In this document: piece after piece, positions 14,605 through 22,825 of the stretch
Layout: the number at the start of each line of letters is the position of its first letter
Numbering within the stretch: position 1 is the first letter of the stretch
From: Carnobacterium sp. CP1
GTDB lineage: Bacteria > Bacillota > Bacilli > Lactobacillales > Carnobacteriaceae
NCBI RefSeq assembly: GCF_001483965.1
Contig: NZ_CP010796.1
Location: forward strand, 62,001 to 126,000
Direction: 5' to 3'
DNA: 64,000 nucleotides
The notes under the pieces: generated by a model
What the model was told of the DNA's origin: nothing
The model's input: only the letters and a program-made list of their open reading frames with translations
The model's database searches: none
Translations under genes and position numbers: made by a program

Positions 14605-16620
14605 ATGAAAAAGATTGAGTTAATCAATATGAAGATACGAAACTTTAAAGGGTTCAAAGAATTTGAATTGATCGCAGACGGTAAGAATTTAACGATCGCT
14701 GGTGAAAATTCTACTGGCAAATCAAGTTTGTACGATGCTTTCATGTACTGCCTGTTCGGAAAAGATAGCCACGATTCAGCAAAGTTTGAATGGAAACCGT
14801 TAGATGAAAAGAATAATCCTATCCATTATTTAGAAACAGAGGTTACGTTGGATTTATCTGTCGATGGTACTCCTGTTAGTTTCTCAAGAACAACAAAAGA
14901 AAAATGGAGAGAAGAATTCGAAGGGAACGAAACGGTTTATCGTGTAGATGGTATCAAAATGACTCTTACGAAATATAAAAAAAGAATCGAAGAAATCATT
15001 GATGAAGATACCTTTAAACAATTAACCAATATCTATTATGTTGCTGAAGTGATGGCTACTGCAGATCGTAGAGCGTTCTTATTTGATCTAGTGGGTGACT
15101 TAAACGATGAAGAAGTGATTAATAGCAAAACGGAGCTCAAACCCTTAATCAAAATTCTAGATGGCCGTACAGTCGATGACAAACGTAAATTATTAATGGA
15201 AGAAAGCCCGAAAATCAAACAAGACTTGAAAGAACATGAAGTGAGAATCGATGAAGCGGATCGCAACAGCATTGATTTATCTGCTCTTAATCAAAAAGAA
15301 CTTGAAGCAAACAAAGCAGCTAGTGAAGCTGAAATTGAAGAATTGCAAACGAAGATCAGCAGTATTATGAACGGTAGCGAAAAAACAAATAAACTATCGG
15401 AGCTTCAGACAAAAAAAGCCGAACTAGAAACACTTCGCAGTAAACACTCTATTAAACAAAACAAAAAAGTAGATGGCCTTCAAAAAGGCAAACAAGAAGC
15501 TTACGAGAAAGCTATGGATGCGCAGAATGCGTTCATTACTCACGAAAGTGGGCGACAACGGTCTCTGAGAATGATTGAAAATGCAAAGGAAGATATCATT
15601 TCTAAAGAAAAAGACGTACAAAGTTTACGAGAAGATTATACGGCGATAGCGACTGAAGTGTTTTTAGAATTTGATGAACACAAAGCAAGTTGCCAATACT
15701 GTGGCCAAGAATATCCAGAAGAACAAAAAGGAGAGATACGCGAGAAATATGAAAAAGAAAAAATTATTTTCAACACTAAAAAATCAATGAGTTTGGAGTC
15801 AATTAACGCCAAAGGAAAAGATTTAGCAGGTTCCCTTACAGCTAAAAAAGAAGAATTAGAATCAATCGAAAATAACTTGGTTTTACTAGAAGAAGAAAAG
15901 TTGGTTCTTGTAATCGAAAGAGATCAAGCGAAAGAAGAGTATGTAAAAATCCAACAAACTATTAAAGATTTGCAAGCAAAAGCTATGCCTTTTGAAGAAA
16001 CGAAAACTTATCAAGAGAAGGTAGCTGAAATGGATGCAATCAGCGCTGAAATCGAGACGATGGCTGGTTCAGTCCAAAGCGATGTTGATGTAATCCAGAA
16101 TAAAATAAATGTCCTCAAAGCGAATATTAATCAAATCAATGAAGACTTATATCAATTTGTTCTAGCAGCCAAACAAGAAGAACGGAAACTTGAATTGATT
16201 GAGAACCAAAAGAAATTAGCAAATAGAAACGGAGAAATCAAGCAACAAATTAACCTTTTAAATGAATTTGTTAAAGCGAAGGTGTCTCTATTAACTGAAA
16301 AAATTAATTCAGAATTCAAATTAGTAACGTTCAAGCTGTTTAACATCCTCAACAACGGGAGTTTAGAAGAAGTTTGTCAGCCGTTAGTTGATGGCGTGCC
16401 ATTCAGTAGTGGTTTAAACACAGGTAGCCGAATGGAAGCAGGACTAGACATCATTAACACTTTAACTCGTTTGAAAGGTGTCAGCGTTCCAATTTTCGTT
16501 GATAACGCAGAAGGATTGACGAAAGAAGTCAAGCTTGATTCACAATTGATCCAATTGAAAGTCGTCCAAGGACAAAAAGAATTGAAAATTGAAAGCAAAG
16601 AAATGGTAGGAGGAAAATAA
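14605..16620 (+). CDS. SbcC/Rad50-like AAA ATPase of the phage recombination module
   Basis: 671 aa with an N-terminal P-loop GENSTGKSSLYDAF (about residues 32-45), long coiled coils on either side of a zinc-hook CxxC (CQYCGQEY, about 364-371), and a C-terminal ABC half ending in GLDIINTLTRLKG and VPIFVDNAEGL (Walker B-like). This is the AAA_23/SMC-type ATPase that often precedes RecT/Bet in Gram-positive phages and probably tethers or processes DNA ends. The stop is 2 bp before the Bet gene. AAAGGAGAA precedes the ATG. Confidence 0.88.
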   Translation: MKKIELINMKIRNFKGFKEFELIADGKNLTIAGENSTGKSSLYDAFMYCLFGKDSHDSAKFEWKPLDEKNNPIHYLETEVTLDLSVDGTPVSFSRTTKEKWREEFEGNETVYRVDGIKMTLTKYKKRIEEIIDEDTFKQLTNIYYVAEVMATADRRAFLFDLVGDLNDEEVINSKTELKPLIKILDGRTVDDKRKLLMEESPKIKQDLKEHEVRIDEADRNSIDLSALNQKELEANKAASEAEIEELQTKISSIMNGSEKTNKLSELQTKKAELETLRSKHSIKQNKKVDGLQKGKQEAYEKAMDAQNAFITHESGRQRSLRMIENAKEDIISKEKDVQSLREDYTAIATEVFLEFDEHKASCQYCGQEYPEEQKGEIREKYEKEKIIFNTKKSMSLESINAKGKDLAGSLTAKKEELESIENNLVLLEEEKLVLVIERDQAKEEYVKIQQTIKDLQAKAMPFEETKTYQEKVAEMDAISAEIETMAGSVQSDVDVIQNKINVLKANINQINEDLYQFVLAAKQEERKLELIENQKKLANRNGEIKQQINLLNEFVKAKVSLLTEKINSEFKLVTFKLFNILNNGSLEEVCQPLVDGVPFSSGLNTGSRMEAGLDIINTLTRLKGVSVPIFVDNAEGLTKEVKLDSQLIQLKVVQGQKELKIESKEMVGGK

Positions 16621-16622
16621 AA

Positions 16623-17396
16623 ATGGCAAATGAATCAATGTTAACTAAACCAATGGAATATGAAGTAAACGGAAATGAAGTTAAATTAAGTGGGAATATG
16701 GTGGCTCAGTATTTAACTCGAGGTAATGGAAAAGTCTCAGAACAAGAACTCGTAATGTTCATGCAGCTTTGCAAGTTCCAAAAGTTAAACCCGTTCCTGA
16801 ACGAAGCTTATTTGATCAAGTTTGGTAACCAACCAGCTCAAATCATTGTATCTAAAGAAGCGTTTATGAAACGTGCCGAACAACATTCTCAATACAGCGG
16901 TCTTGAAGCCGGCATTATTGTTGAACGGAAAGACGACTTAGTAGAAATCGAGGGAGCTGTAAAGCTTAAAAATGATGTCCTTATTGGTGGCTGGGCAAAA
17001 GTTTACCGCAAAGACCGTGAACGTCCAATTAGTGTAAAACTTTCATTTTCGGAGTTTGGAAAAGGACAAGCAACTTGGAAAGATATGCCTTTGAATATGA
17101 TTCGTAAAACAGCAATCGTGAACGCGCTTCGTGAAGCCTTTCCAGATAATGTTGGAGCTTTGTATACAGAAGAGGAAAGTAACGCGCCTGGTCCAACACA
17201 AGTGAATCCAATTGAAGATGTAAAGCAAGAAATCGAAAACAACGCTAATCAGCAAGTCATCGATTTCGAGGATACTCCAGAGCAAGAAGTAAGCAACATT
17301 AAACCAGCAGATAAAGTAGAGGTTGCCGAAGAAAAAGAAGCCAAGCAAGAAGATTTGTTTGATGTTAGAAAACCACCTCTTAACCCAGAGTTTTAA
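16623..17396 (+). CDS. bet: RecT/Bet-family single-strand annealing protein
   Basis: 257 aa. The core (about 25-185) includes FMQLCKFQKLNPFLNEAYL and SKEAFMKRAEQH, hallmarks of phage Bet, followed by MIRKTAIVNALREAFP. The C-terminal 70 residues are acidic and probably disordered. Bet anneals complementary strands during phage recombination. It lies between the SbcC-like ATPase and the MBL-fold gene, which may supply nuclease activity since no lambda-type exonuclease is present. Confidence 0.93.
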   Translation: MANESMLTKPMEYEVNGNEVKLSGNMVAQYLTRGNGKVSEQELVMFMQLCKFQKLNPFLNEAYLIKFGNQPAQIIVSKEAFMKRAEQHSQYSGLEAGIIVERKDDLVEIEGAVKLKNDVLIGGWAKVYRKDRERPISVKLSFSEFGKGQATWKDMPLNMIRKTAIVNALREAFPDNVGALYTEEESNAPGPTQVNPIEDVKQEIENNANQQVIDFEDTPEQEVSNIKPADKVEVAEEKEAKQEDLFDVRKPPLNPEF

Positions 17397-17398
17397 TC

Positions 17399-18094
17399 AT
17401 GATTGAGATTAAATCGTATGGCTCTAGCAGTGCAGGGAACGCTTATGTGATATCTGATGGCGAGCGTTCTCTCATGTTAGAAGCTGGAATCCATTTAAAG
17501 AATATGAATGATGTAGATTGGCAGTCGATTGATGGCTGCCTCGTCACTCACGAACATGGCGATCACAGCAAATATGCAATGAACGTCATTAATCAGACCG
17601 GTATCGACTTGTTTTTAAGCGCTGGTACGCAAGAGGCGTTGAAACTGCCTAGTTATCGCACAAACACTTTAAAGGCGTTAAATCAGCAAAATATTGGTAA
17701 TTGGACGGTTCTGCCATTCGATGTCCAACACGACGTAAACGAACCATTAGGCTTCTTCATTCAGTCAAAAGATGGCGATAAGTTACTTTTTGCAACAGAC
17801 ACGTACTACATCAAGTATAAATTACCTGGCATTACGCATTTGATGATTGAATGCAACTACTCAATAGATATTCTAAACAAAAATGTTGAGACTGGCCGAA
17901 TTGGCAATTTCTTGAGAAAACGAATCGTAAGAAGTCACTTCGAATTAGAGAACGTCAAACACTTTATTCGGTCAAACGATATGAGCCAACTGCAAGAAGT
18001 ATGGCTACTGCATTTATCAAGTTCGAATGCAGATGCTGCACGATTCAAAAAAGAAATACAAGCAATTACTGGTGTGCCGGTTTATATAGCTTAG
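17399..18094 (+). CDS. MBL-fold metallohydrolase, recombination-associated
   Basis: 231 aa. It starts with GSSSAGNAYVI and carries the metal motif THEHGDHSK (HxHxDH, about residues 52-59), a later Asp in FATDTYY, and HLS near the end. The fold is metallo-beta-lactamase; YycJ-like nucleases belong to the same superfamily. Placement directly after Bet suggests a nuclease role in recombination, which is inference. The ATG follows the Bet stop by 2 bp. Confidence 0.85.
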   Translation: MIEIKSYGSSSAGNAYVISDGERSLMLEAGIHLKNMNDVDWQSIDGCLVTHEHGDHSKYAMNVINQTGIDLFLSAGTQEALKLPSYRTNTLKALNQQNIGNWTVLPFDVQHDVNEPLGFFIQSKDGDKLLFATDTYYIKYKLPGITHLMIECNYSIDILNKNVETGRIGNFLRKRIVRSHFELENVKHFIRSNDMSQLQEVWLLHLSSSNADAARFKKEIQAITGVPVYIA

Positions 18095-18109
18095 AAAGGA
18101 GATCTAGTA

Positions 18110-19081
18110 ATGGCAAGACCAACTAATGCGGGTTTAGATTATTTCCCTCTAGATACAGATATCGATCAAGATGACAAATTGGCTTTAGTTGAAGCTGATT
18201 TTGGTATCAAAGGTTTCGGGATAGTTATAAAACTCTTGATGAAAATCTATGCGACGTCTTATTACTATGAGTGGGGAGAAAAGGAACAAAAACTTTTCTC
18301 ACGTAGAGTAAATGTAGACATTAACTATCTGTCAGAGGTAGTTAATGCAACATTCAAATGGGAAGTTTTTGATGCTGAACTATACAAGAAGCATGGAATA
18401 CTCACTTCTAGAGGAGTTCAGAAGAGGTATTTCGAGGCTTGTGTCAGGAGAAAAGAAGTAGAAGTAGCTAAAAGTTATTTGCTCTTAACTCAAAATGAGA
18501 TAGAAAAATACAAGAATATCGTTTATGTAGACATTAATCCCCGCTCAGCTGTACCCAATGTAAACATTAACTCTAGCTCACCTGATGAAAATGTATACGC
18601 TGGTACACAAAGTAAAGTAAAGGAAAGTAAAGTAGAGGAGAGTAAAGGAAACAACAGTAGTACAGAAGAAAAAAATACTCCTGCTGCTGATCCTATATCT
18701 AAAATAAATGCTCATGAATTTTATCAAAACAATTTCGGTGTAGAAAATTCGATTACTTCTCAAAATATTGAAATGTGGATTGAGGATCTTAGTGAAGAAT
18801 TAGTTATCGAAGCAATGCAAAGAGCAGCGCTTGACCAAAAGGGTTATCGATACGCTGAAGGCATAATGAAAAACTGGGATAAAAAGAGCATTAAAACAAT
18901 GGATGAAGTGAAGGCAGAAGATGTTGCGTTTGAAAACAGTAAAAAGAAACCGAAGTTCAATCAAGCTGTTAGAACTGAGAAACTTCCGGATTGGGCACAA
19001 GAAGATTATGTACCACCAAAACCAGTAGAAAAATGGACTGCTGAAGATCAAGCTGAGTTCGAAAAGATGATAGGAGAGTGA
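18110..19081 (+). CDS. Replisome organizer (Lin1244/Lin1753-type N-terminal domain)
   Basis: 323 aa. The N-terminal part (GLDYFPLDTDIDQDDKLALV, about residues 8-27, through about 120) is a winged-helix replication-initiation domain of the Lin1244/Lin1753 family. A low-complexity Ser/Lys/Glu linker (about 165-185) follows, then a DnaD/DnaB_2-like domain (AHEFYQNNFGVENSITSQNI). It should bind the phage origin and recruit host helicase; no phage helicase or loader is encoded nearby. The linker DNA contains iterons, so the origin probably lies inside this gene. Confidence 0.88.
   Translation: MARPTNAGLDYFPLDTDIDQDDKLALVEADFGIKGFGIVIKLLMKIYATSYYYEWGEKEQKLFSRRVNVDINYLSEVVNATFKWEVFDAELYKKHGILTSRGVQKRYFEACVRRKEVEVAKSYLLLTQNEIEKYKNIVYVDINPRSAVPNVNINSSSPDENVYAGTQSKVKESKVEESKGNNSSTEEKNTPAADPISKINAHEFYQNNFGVENSITSQNIEMWIEDLSEELVIEAMQRAALDQKGYRYAEGIMKNWDKKSIKTMDEVKAEDVAFENSKKKPKFNQAVRTEKLPDWAQEDYVPPKPVEKWTAEDQAEFEKMIGE
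18611..18655 (+). repeat. 15-bp iterons inside the replication gene, candidate phage origin
   Basis: Three consecutive 15-bp units begin AGTAAAG at 18611, 18626 and 18641, with one further overlapping copy at 18616. They encode the repeating SKVKES/SKVEES linker. Phage origins with iterons in the initiator linker are known from lambda and several Gram-positive phages. Confidence 0.5.
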
Positions 19082-19085
19082 GTTC

Positions 19086-19325
19086 GTGAATTGGGGGATT
19101 GTGCTAAATAATTATCCATTACCAGAAGGTCTACCAAATAGCTATCTAGAGATTATTAAACAGGAAATGCGAGATCATGTTAGCAATGGTGGAAAAGCAT
19201 CAGACGAAAGATCAAAACGTTTATTTTTAAAACTTTGCCGCATCGTTGATACGTTTAACGGCAAAAAGATTGATTGGGATAAAACTGCAGAAGACTATTT
19301 GGGAGAGGAGGAATTGAATGGCTAA
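19086..19325 (+). CDS. Hypothetical protein after the replisome organizer (79 aa)
   Basis: A GTG start preceded by TAGGAGAGTGAG. It encodes a soluble, mildly acidic protein (SYLEIIKQEMRDHVSNGG) with no recognised family. It overlaps the RecU start by 8 bp, so the two are coupled. Its position next to replication and resolvase genes suggests a replication accessory, which is only inference. Confidence 0.65.
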   Translation: MNWGIVLNNYPLPEGLPNSYLEIIKQEMRDHVSNGGKASDERSKRLFLKLCRIVDTFNGKKIDWDKTAEDYLGEEELNG

Positions 19326-19896
19326 ATTCATTCCTAAAAACTACCCTAACGCTACCAGGGTTAAAAGTTATCCAAGGAAGAGTAAACCATCTGTTGATCA
19401 AAAGAAACGCGCTGAGGGAGCTGCATCGAAGCGAAACGGTGAGTATTTCGAGAAGATGATTGAAGTAGCTTGCAGGTATTACCGACAAAGCGGTATTGCT
19501 GATATCCAGAAGACACCTGAACCGATGAGAGTGATAGGTGTCTTGGATAAAAGCAAAGGTCATTTTAAAGCAGCATTCGAAAAGCAAGCGCAGCCCGATT
19601 TTAAAGGGGTTCTGAATGGTGGCCAAGCCATTATTTTTGAAGCAAAGCACACGAATGGGAAATTGATTGAACAGAAACGATTGAGTGATGAACAAGTTGA
19701 GAATTTTGGAACTCATTACAAATTCGGAGCAAAATGCTTTGTTCTAGTTAGCTTTGAGATGAAGCGCTTTTACAAAGTGCCGTGGGAAACCTGGAGAGAT
19801 ATGCAGTTTATCTTTAAAAAGAAATCAGTTAATGAATCAGATATAAAAGGTTATGAAGTTACTTATGCGAACGGAATAATCGATTTCTTGTCATAA
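19318..19896 (+). CDS. recU: RecU-like Holliday junction resolvase
   Basis: 192 aa. ASKRNGEYFEKMIEVACRYY, PDFKGVLNGGQAIIFEAKHT (catalytic D, E-x-K around residues 91-107) and the C-terminal FLVSFEMKRFYKVPW-type strand identify the RecU family, which cuts Holliday junctions. Phage copies act in late recombination before packaging. Preceded by GGAGAGGAGG. Confidence 0.9.
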   Translation: MAKFIPKNYPNATRVKSYPRKSKPSVDQKKRAEGAASKRNGEYFEKMIEVACRYYRQSGIADIQKTPEPMRVIGVLDKSKGHFKAAFEKQAQPDFKGVLNGGQAIIFEAKHTNGKLIEQKRLSDEQVENFGTHYKFGAKCFVLVSFEMKRFYKVPWETWRDMQFIFKKKSVNESDIKGYEVTYANGIIDFLS

Positions 19897-19917
19897 CTAA
19901 AAAATGGAGGTAATAAA

Positions 19918-20205
19918 ATGACTAAAGAATTAAAACAACTATTATTGTGGTTCGCGTTGATCGTCGTCATGGTCGCTGCTTTAGGTTATGGGATTTATTC
20001 CGGTGCTAAAGTAAATAGTCTAGAAGAAACGGTCATTGAAAACGAGAAGGAAATGAAAGTATTGAATGCTGATTTGAAGAGCCACAAAGCCTTAATGTTG
20101 GAACGCGATATCGAGATTTTAGGTAAAGACAGCACGATTCAATCATTAGTGGCGCAAAACGAAGCGTTGATGTGGCGGTTGCCGGAAGGTAGTCAGGATG
20201 AGTAA
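19918..20205 (+). CDS. Membrane protein with coiled coil (95 aa)
   Basis: One N-terminal membrane helix (LLLWFALIVVMVAALGYGIY, about residues 8-27) followed by a long heptad-rich helix to the end (about 35-90). A signal-anchor topology is likely, with the coiled coil outside or facing the membrane. No family recognised. GGAGG precedes the ATG. It overlaps the next gene by 8 bp. Confidence 0.65.
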   Translation: MTKELKQLLLWFALIVVMVAALGYGIYSGAKVNSLEETVIENEKEMKVLNADLKSHKALMLERDIEILGKDSTIQSLVAQNEALMWRLPEGSQDE

Positions 20206-20428
20206 GATAAAAAAATGTGCAGAATGCCAAGAAGATATCGAATGGAACGAAGATGTTATTATCGGAGAAAATGGAAAAGTCTATCACGGCGAGTGTGTCG
20301 ATATTTATCCTACTGGATTTTCTTTACACAACTCGGATGGGGAATATTTAACTTTTGCTGAAGAACCCGAAATGTCAGCCGTTTGTGTGTTAGATCTTGG
20401 TGAATATATTGACGTGGAGGACGAGTAG
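20198..20428 (+). CDS. Small zinc-ribbon-like protein (76 aa)
   Basis: The N-terminus KKCAECQEDIEWNEDV with a later HGEC suggests a CxxC...HxxC zinc site, as in LIM-like or short phage zinc ribbons. The C-terminal half is acidic and contains no further motif. It lies just before ssb and overlaps the preceding membrane-protein gene. The function is unknown. Confidence 0.65.
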   Translation: MSKIKKCAECQEDIEWNEDVIIGENGKVYHGECVDIYPTGFSLHNSDGEYLTFAEEPEMSAVCVLDLGEYIDVEDE

Positions 20429-20899
20429 ATGATGAATAACACGGTTTTAGTTGGAAGATTAACAAAGGATGCGGATTTAAGATACACAGCGAATGGCATA
20501 GCAGTTGCTTCATTCACTGTTGCGGTAAATCGTGCATATAAAAAAGAAAATGATGAACAGAAAGCTGATTTCATCAATTGTGTGGTGTGGAGAAAAACCG
20601 CTGAAGCTTTAGCGAACTACACGAAAAAAGGTTCACTAATAGGCGTGGAAGGAAGTATTCAAACACGAAGCTATGATAATCAACAAGGACAAAGAGTCTA
20701 TGTTACGGAAGTTAACGCAAGGGAAATAACCTTCTTAGAAAGCAAAAAAACCAGCGCAGGAGAAGGTTCAACTAATCAACAGACAAATAGTCAAAGTTAT
20801 AGTTCAAATTCAACAATAGGCAGTAGTCAAAGTCAAACGACAGGTTATGATGCTGGCGGAACTCCAGCGGACATCTCTGATGATGATTTACCGTTTTAA
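20429..20899 (+). CDS. ssb: Single-stranded DNA-binding protein
   Basis: 156 aa. An OB-fold (about residues 1-105) starting [18 protein letters not shown] and containing VNRAYK and [16 protein letters not shown] is typical of bacterial SSB. A Ser/Gln/Thr-rich linker follows, then the acidic tip DISDDDLPF, which recruits replication partners. Two adjacent ATG codons are possible. A GGAGGACGAG box precedes it. Confidence 0.95.
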   Translation: MMNNTVLVGRLTKDADLRYTANGIAVASFTVAVNRAYKKENDEQKADFINCVVWRKTAEALANYTKKGSLIGVEGSIQTRSYDNQQGQRVYVTEVNAREITFLESKKTSAGEGSTNQQTNSQSYSSNSTIGSSQSQTTGYDAGGTPADISDDDLPF

Positions 20900-20934
20900 A
20901 TGACAACATACTTGAATTCGAGGAGGAAAAATAA

Positions 20935-21249
20935 ATGAATGAATTAATCAAATCGGTAGAACAATGGTCAAAAGATAAAGGGTTAGATCAAGCAGAATCA
21001 AGCAAACAATTTTTAAAAGTAACTGAGGAAGTTGGGGAAGTAGCCGCTGCTCTAGCTAGAAACGATATGGATATGCTGAAAGATGGCATCGGAGACGTTG
21101 TGGTTACGTTGATTATATTGGCACAACAGAATGATATGGATTTGTACGAGTGTTTGAATACGGCGTATGATGAAATTAAAGGACGAACTGGAAAGATGAC
21201 TGATGGTGTATTCGTTAAAAGCAGTGATTTAGCTACTGACAAGGAGTGA
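20935..21249 (+). CDS. MazG-like nucleotide pyrophosphohydrolase
   Basis: 104 aa, all helical, with the EEVGEVAAAL (ExxE) and DGIGDVVVTL (GDxxVT, ExxxD-type) metal motifs of the MazG-like superfamily. These enzymes hydrolyse nucleoside triphosphates to monophosphates and could lower dNTP or alarmone pools in infected cells. Preceded by a strong GAGGAGG box. Confidence 0.88.
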   Translation: MNELIKSVEQWSKDKGLDQAESSKQFLKVTEEVGEVAAALARNDMDMLKDGIGDVVVTLIILAQQNDMDLYECLNTAYDEIKGRTGKMTDGVFVKSSDLATDKE

Positions 21250-21253
21250 TCAC

Positions 21254-21487
21254 ATGACTAAACCGTTAAAAGTGGTTATTGGTGAAAATGTCAAAAGATA
21301 TCGAATCGAACAAGATATGACGCAAGTGGACTTGTACAGAAAAATACACGGCGGAACCGTTGGTAGTTTCGTCCGTGAATTAGAAAGAGGCGAGCGAAAT
21401 ATAACGCTGGAGACATTGGATAAACTGGCACTGGCTTTGGATGTATTGGTTATTGACCTTGTGGAAGATTGGAGTGAAGAGGAATGA
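21254..21487 (+). CDS. XRE-family HTH regulator (early operon)
   Basis: 77 aa with a single HTH: YRIEQDMTQVDLYRKIHGG, then SFVRELERGERNITLETLDKLALAL, the classic Cro/CI helix pattern with the recognition helix at about residues 31-42. It overlaps the next gene by 4 bp. Its target is unknown; it may modulate early or late transcription. Confidence 0.82.
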   Translation: MTKPLKVVIGENVKRYRIEQDMTQVDLYRKIHGGTVGSFVRELERGERNITLETLDKLALALDVLVIDLVEDWSEEE

Positions 21488-21675
21488 TTACTAAAGAATA
21501 CGCAATTTATAAAGGTGACACGCTTCTTTGCATCGGGACAGCAGAAGAATGTGCAGAACATCTAAACGTAAAACCACAGACTATTTTGTTTTACCAATAC
21601 GCAGGCTATCAAAAGAGAGCTAAGAACACAGCTAATAGACGGATAGCGATACCGTTGGGGGAGGATGCAGAATGA
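21484..21675 (+). CDS. Small phage protein with HTH-like segment (63 aa)
   Basis: YAIYKGDTLLCIGTAEECAE followed by HLNVKPQTILFYQY resembles small Lactobacillales phage proteins that start with a beta hairpin and end in a homeodomain-like turn. The function is unknown. It is coupled to both neighbours by 4-bp overlaps. Confidence 0.65.
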   Translation: MITKEYAIYKGDTLLCIGTAEECAEHLNVKPQTILFYQYAGYQKRAKNTANRRIAIPLGEDAE

Positions 21676-21941
21676 ACAAAAGAATTAAGAAAAAAGTAAC
21701 TAAGCGAGCTATTAATAAATACGATAATAAAGAAAAGTTAACTGTAAAAGAAATTAAATTGATTAAATCGTATATTACGTTAAAGAGTTTCGATTATTTG
21801 TCGCTTTGGAAAGGCGTTAAATCTTTCTTTACTAGCTTTTTTAATAAACTTGCACAAGTATTTAAAAGAGCTTCTAAGCAAGCGTTAAATCTTGCTAAAG
21901 CTTTGAACAGCCCCAATACCACTACTGTCAAATTTTATTAA
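21672..21941 (+). CDS. Basic hypothetical protein (89 aa)
   Basis: Very Lys-rich, with ALNLAKALNSPNTTTVKFY at the end and no recognised family. It overlaps the gene before it. The basic helices (FFTSFFNKLAQVFKRASKQA) may bind nucleic acid or membrane; nothing more can be said. Confidence 0.6.
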   Translation: MNKRIKKKVTKRAINKYDNKEKLTVKEIKLIKSYITLKSFDYLSLWKGVKSFFTSFFNKLAQVFKRASKQALNLAKALNSPNTTTVKFY

Positions 21942-21957
21942 GAGCGGAGGCAATTGT

Positions 21958-22368
21958 TTGGATAAATTCACAAAGCAGTTTATTGAGAAGCAATTAATGG
22001 ACTATCCCAAAATGGATGAATACATCATGCATCGTAGATTAGAGTTGAAGTACCCAATCGGTCAAGAGGACGAGAATATAGGTGGTTCATCTTCTGGTAA
22101 TATTAGCAACCCTACAGAACGAACGGTTATGACAATTCATTCAGATAAACGGTTAACTCAGTTAGAGAAGACGAAAGACGCAATTGAAAAAGTGCTTGAT
22201 ACGCTAGATACGAACGCCTATGCGCTTGTAGAATTAAGGTATTGGACGAAACCCCAAACAAGGACTTGGGTCGGCGTAGCGAAAGAAATAGGTTATTCGG
22301 AACGACAATGTTATAACGTAAGAGATTTAATCATCGAGAACATAGGTAAAGAGTTAGGTATGGCTTAA
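21958..22368 (+). CDS. arpU: ArpU-family late transcription regulator
   Basis: 136 aa. The C-terminal half (LVELRYWTKPQTRTWVGVAK, then YSERQCYNVRDLIIENIG) is the sigma-70 region-4-like HTH of the ArpU/RinA group, which activates late phage promoters. The start is TTG, preceded by AGCGGAGG. It is the last gene of the early operon and sits directly before the tRNA/late promoter region, as expected for a late regulator. Confidence 0.88.
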   Translation: MDKFTKQFIEKQLMDYPKMDEYIMHRRLELKYPIGQEDENIGGSSSGNISNPTERTVMTIHSDKRLTQLEKTKDAIEKVLDTLDTNAYALVELRYWTKPQTRTWVGVAKEIGYSERQCYNVRDLIIENIGKELGMA

Positions 22369-22530
22369 GGTTGCAGAATGATTGCAGTTTTAGGGGGGGA
22401 GGACGTGTTATATTTGTAATGTAGAAAGTTTCAGATAAAGCGGAATGAACCAACCTTTAGGAATGAACAGTCATTGACTTCATCTGCAACGATCTATCTA
22501 TAGTGTTGTTTTTAACTTAATAAGTATGGG

Positions 22531-22554
22531 AGCCGTCAGCGGAAACTGGCGGTT
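22531..22554 (+). terminator. Hairpin after arpU, possible early terminator
   Basis: A 9-bp stem AGCCGTCAG/CTGGCGGTT with loop CGGAAA, followed by CTATTAAT. The U-tract is weak, so it may be a processing or late-RNA structure instead. TTGACT at about 22474 with a poorly matched -10 upstream is a possible late promoter. Confidence 0.45.
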
Positions 22555-22561
22555 CTATTAA

Positions 22562-22633
22562 TGAATAGTAGCACAATGGTAGTGCGCTTCACTGTTAATG
22601 AAGTGGTTGCAAGTTCGAGTCTTGCCTATTCAG
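22562..22633 (+). tRNA. tRNA-Asn (GUU), phage-borne
   Basis: A full cloverleaf: acceptor TGAATAG/CTATTCA (7 bp), D stem GCAC/GTGC with GG in the loop, anticodon stem CTTCA/TGAAG with loop CTGTTAA (anticodon GTT), and T arm GCAAG-TTCGAGT-CTTGC. The discriminator is G and no CCA is encoded. The first pair is T-A, unusual for Asn tRNA. It lies between arpU and terminase and could support AAC-rich late genes. Confidence 0.85.
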
Positions 22634-22693
22634 TAGTAAGATAAAAGGCTATGAGATTCAAACGTTGCGGTTCGATTCCGCTATATCCTACTA
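22634..22693 (+). pseudogene. tRNA-like remnant after tRNA-Asn
   Basis: The 60-nt segment starts TAGTAAGATA and ends TATCCTACTA (9 of 10 pairs), and has a T arm (GCGG-TTCGATT-CCGC) but no room for both D and anticodon arms. It looks like a degenerate or truncated tRNA, or a processing structure. A functional tRNA is unlikely. Confidence 0.4.
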
Positions 22694-22699
22694 ACACTA

Positions 22700-22733
22700 A
22701 GAAGCATTCACTTCATTGTGGGTGCTTCTTTCG
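22700..22733 (+). terminator. Terminator after the tRNA pair
   Basis: AGAAGCA (22700-22706) pairs with TGCTTCT (22723-22729), followed by a short T-rich stretch (TTTCGT). It would separate the early and tRNA transcript from the next promoter. Confidence 0.55.
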
Positions 22734-22785
22734 TATAACTCCTTCTATGTCAACGTTAAGCCTAATCAGGAGAGACTCCTCTTTG

Positions 22786-22794
22786 TGGTATAAT
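22786..22794 (+). promoter_or_regulatory. Extended -10 promoter before the YjcQ-like gene
   Basis: TGG TATAAT (22786-22794) has no good -35 but carries the TGn extension. The start codon follows 31 bp later. Confidence 0.5.
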
Positions 22795-22825
22795 AGAGAT
22801 ATGAACAGGAAGGAGAAAGATTAAA

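Noticed and set aside
22531-22554. Riboswitch or T-box before terminase
   Set aside because: Only a short hairpin with weak T-run; no conserved box or alternative fold recognised.
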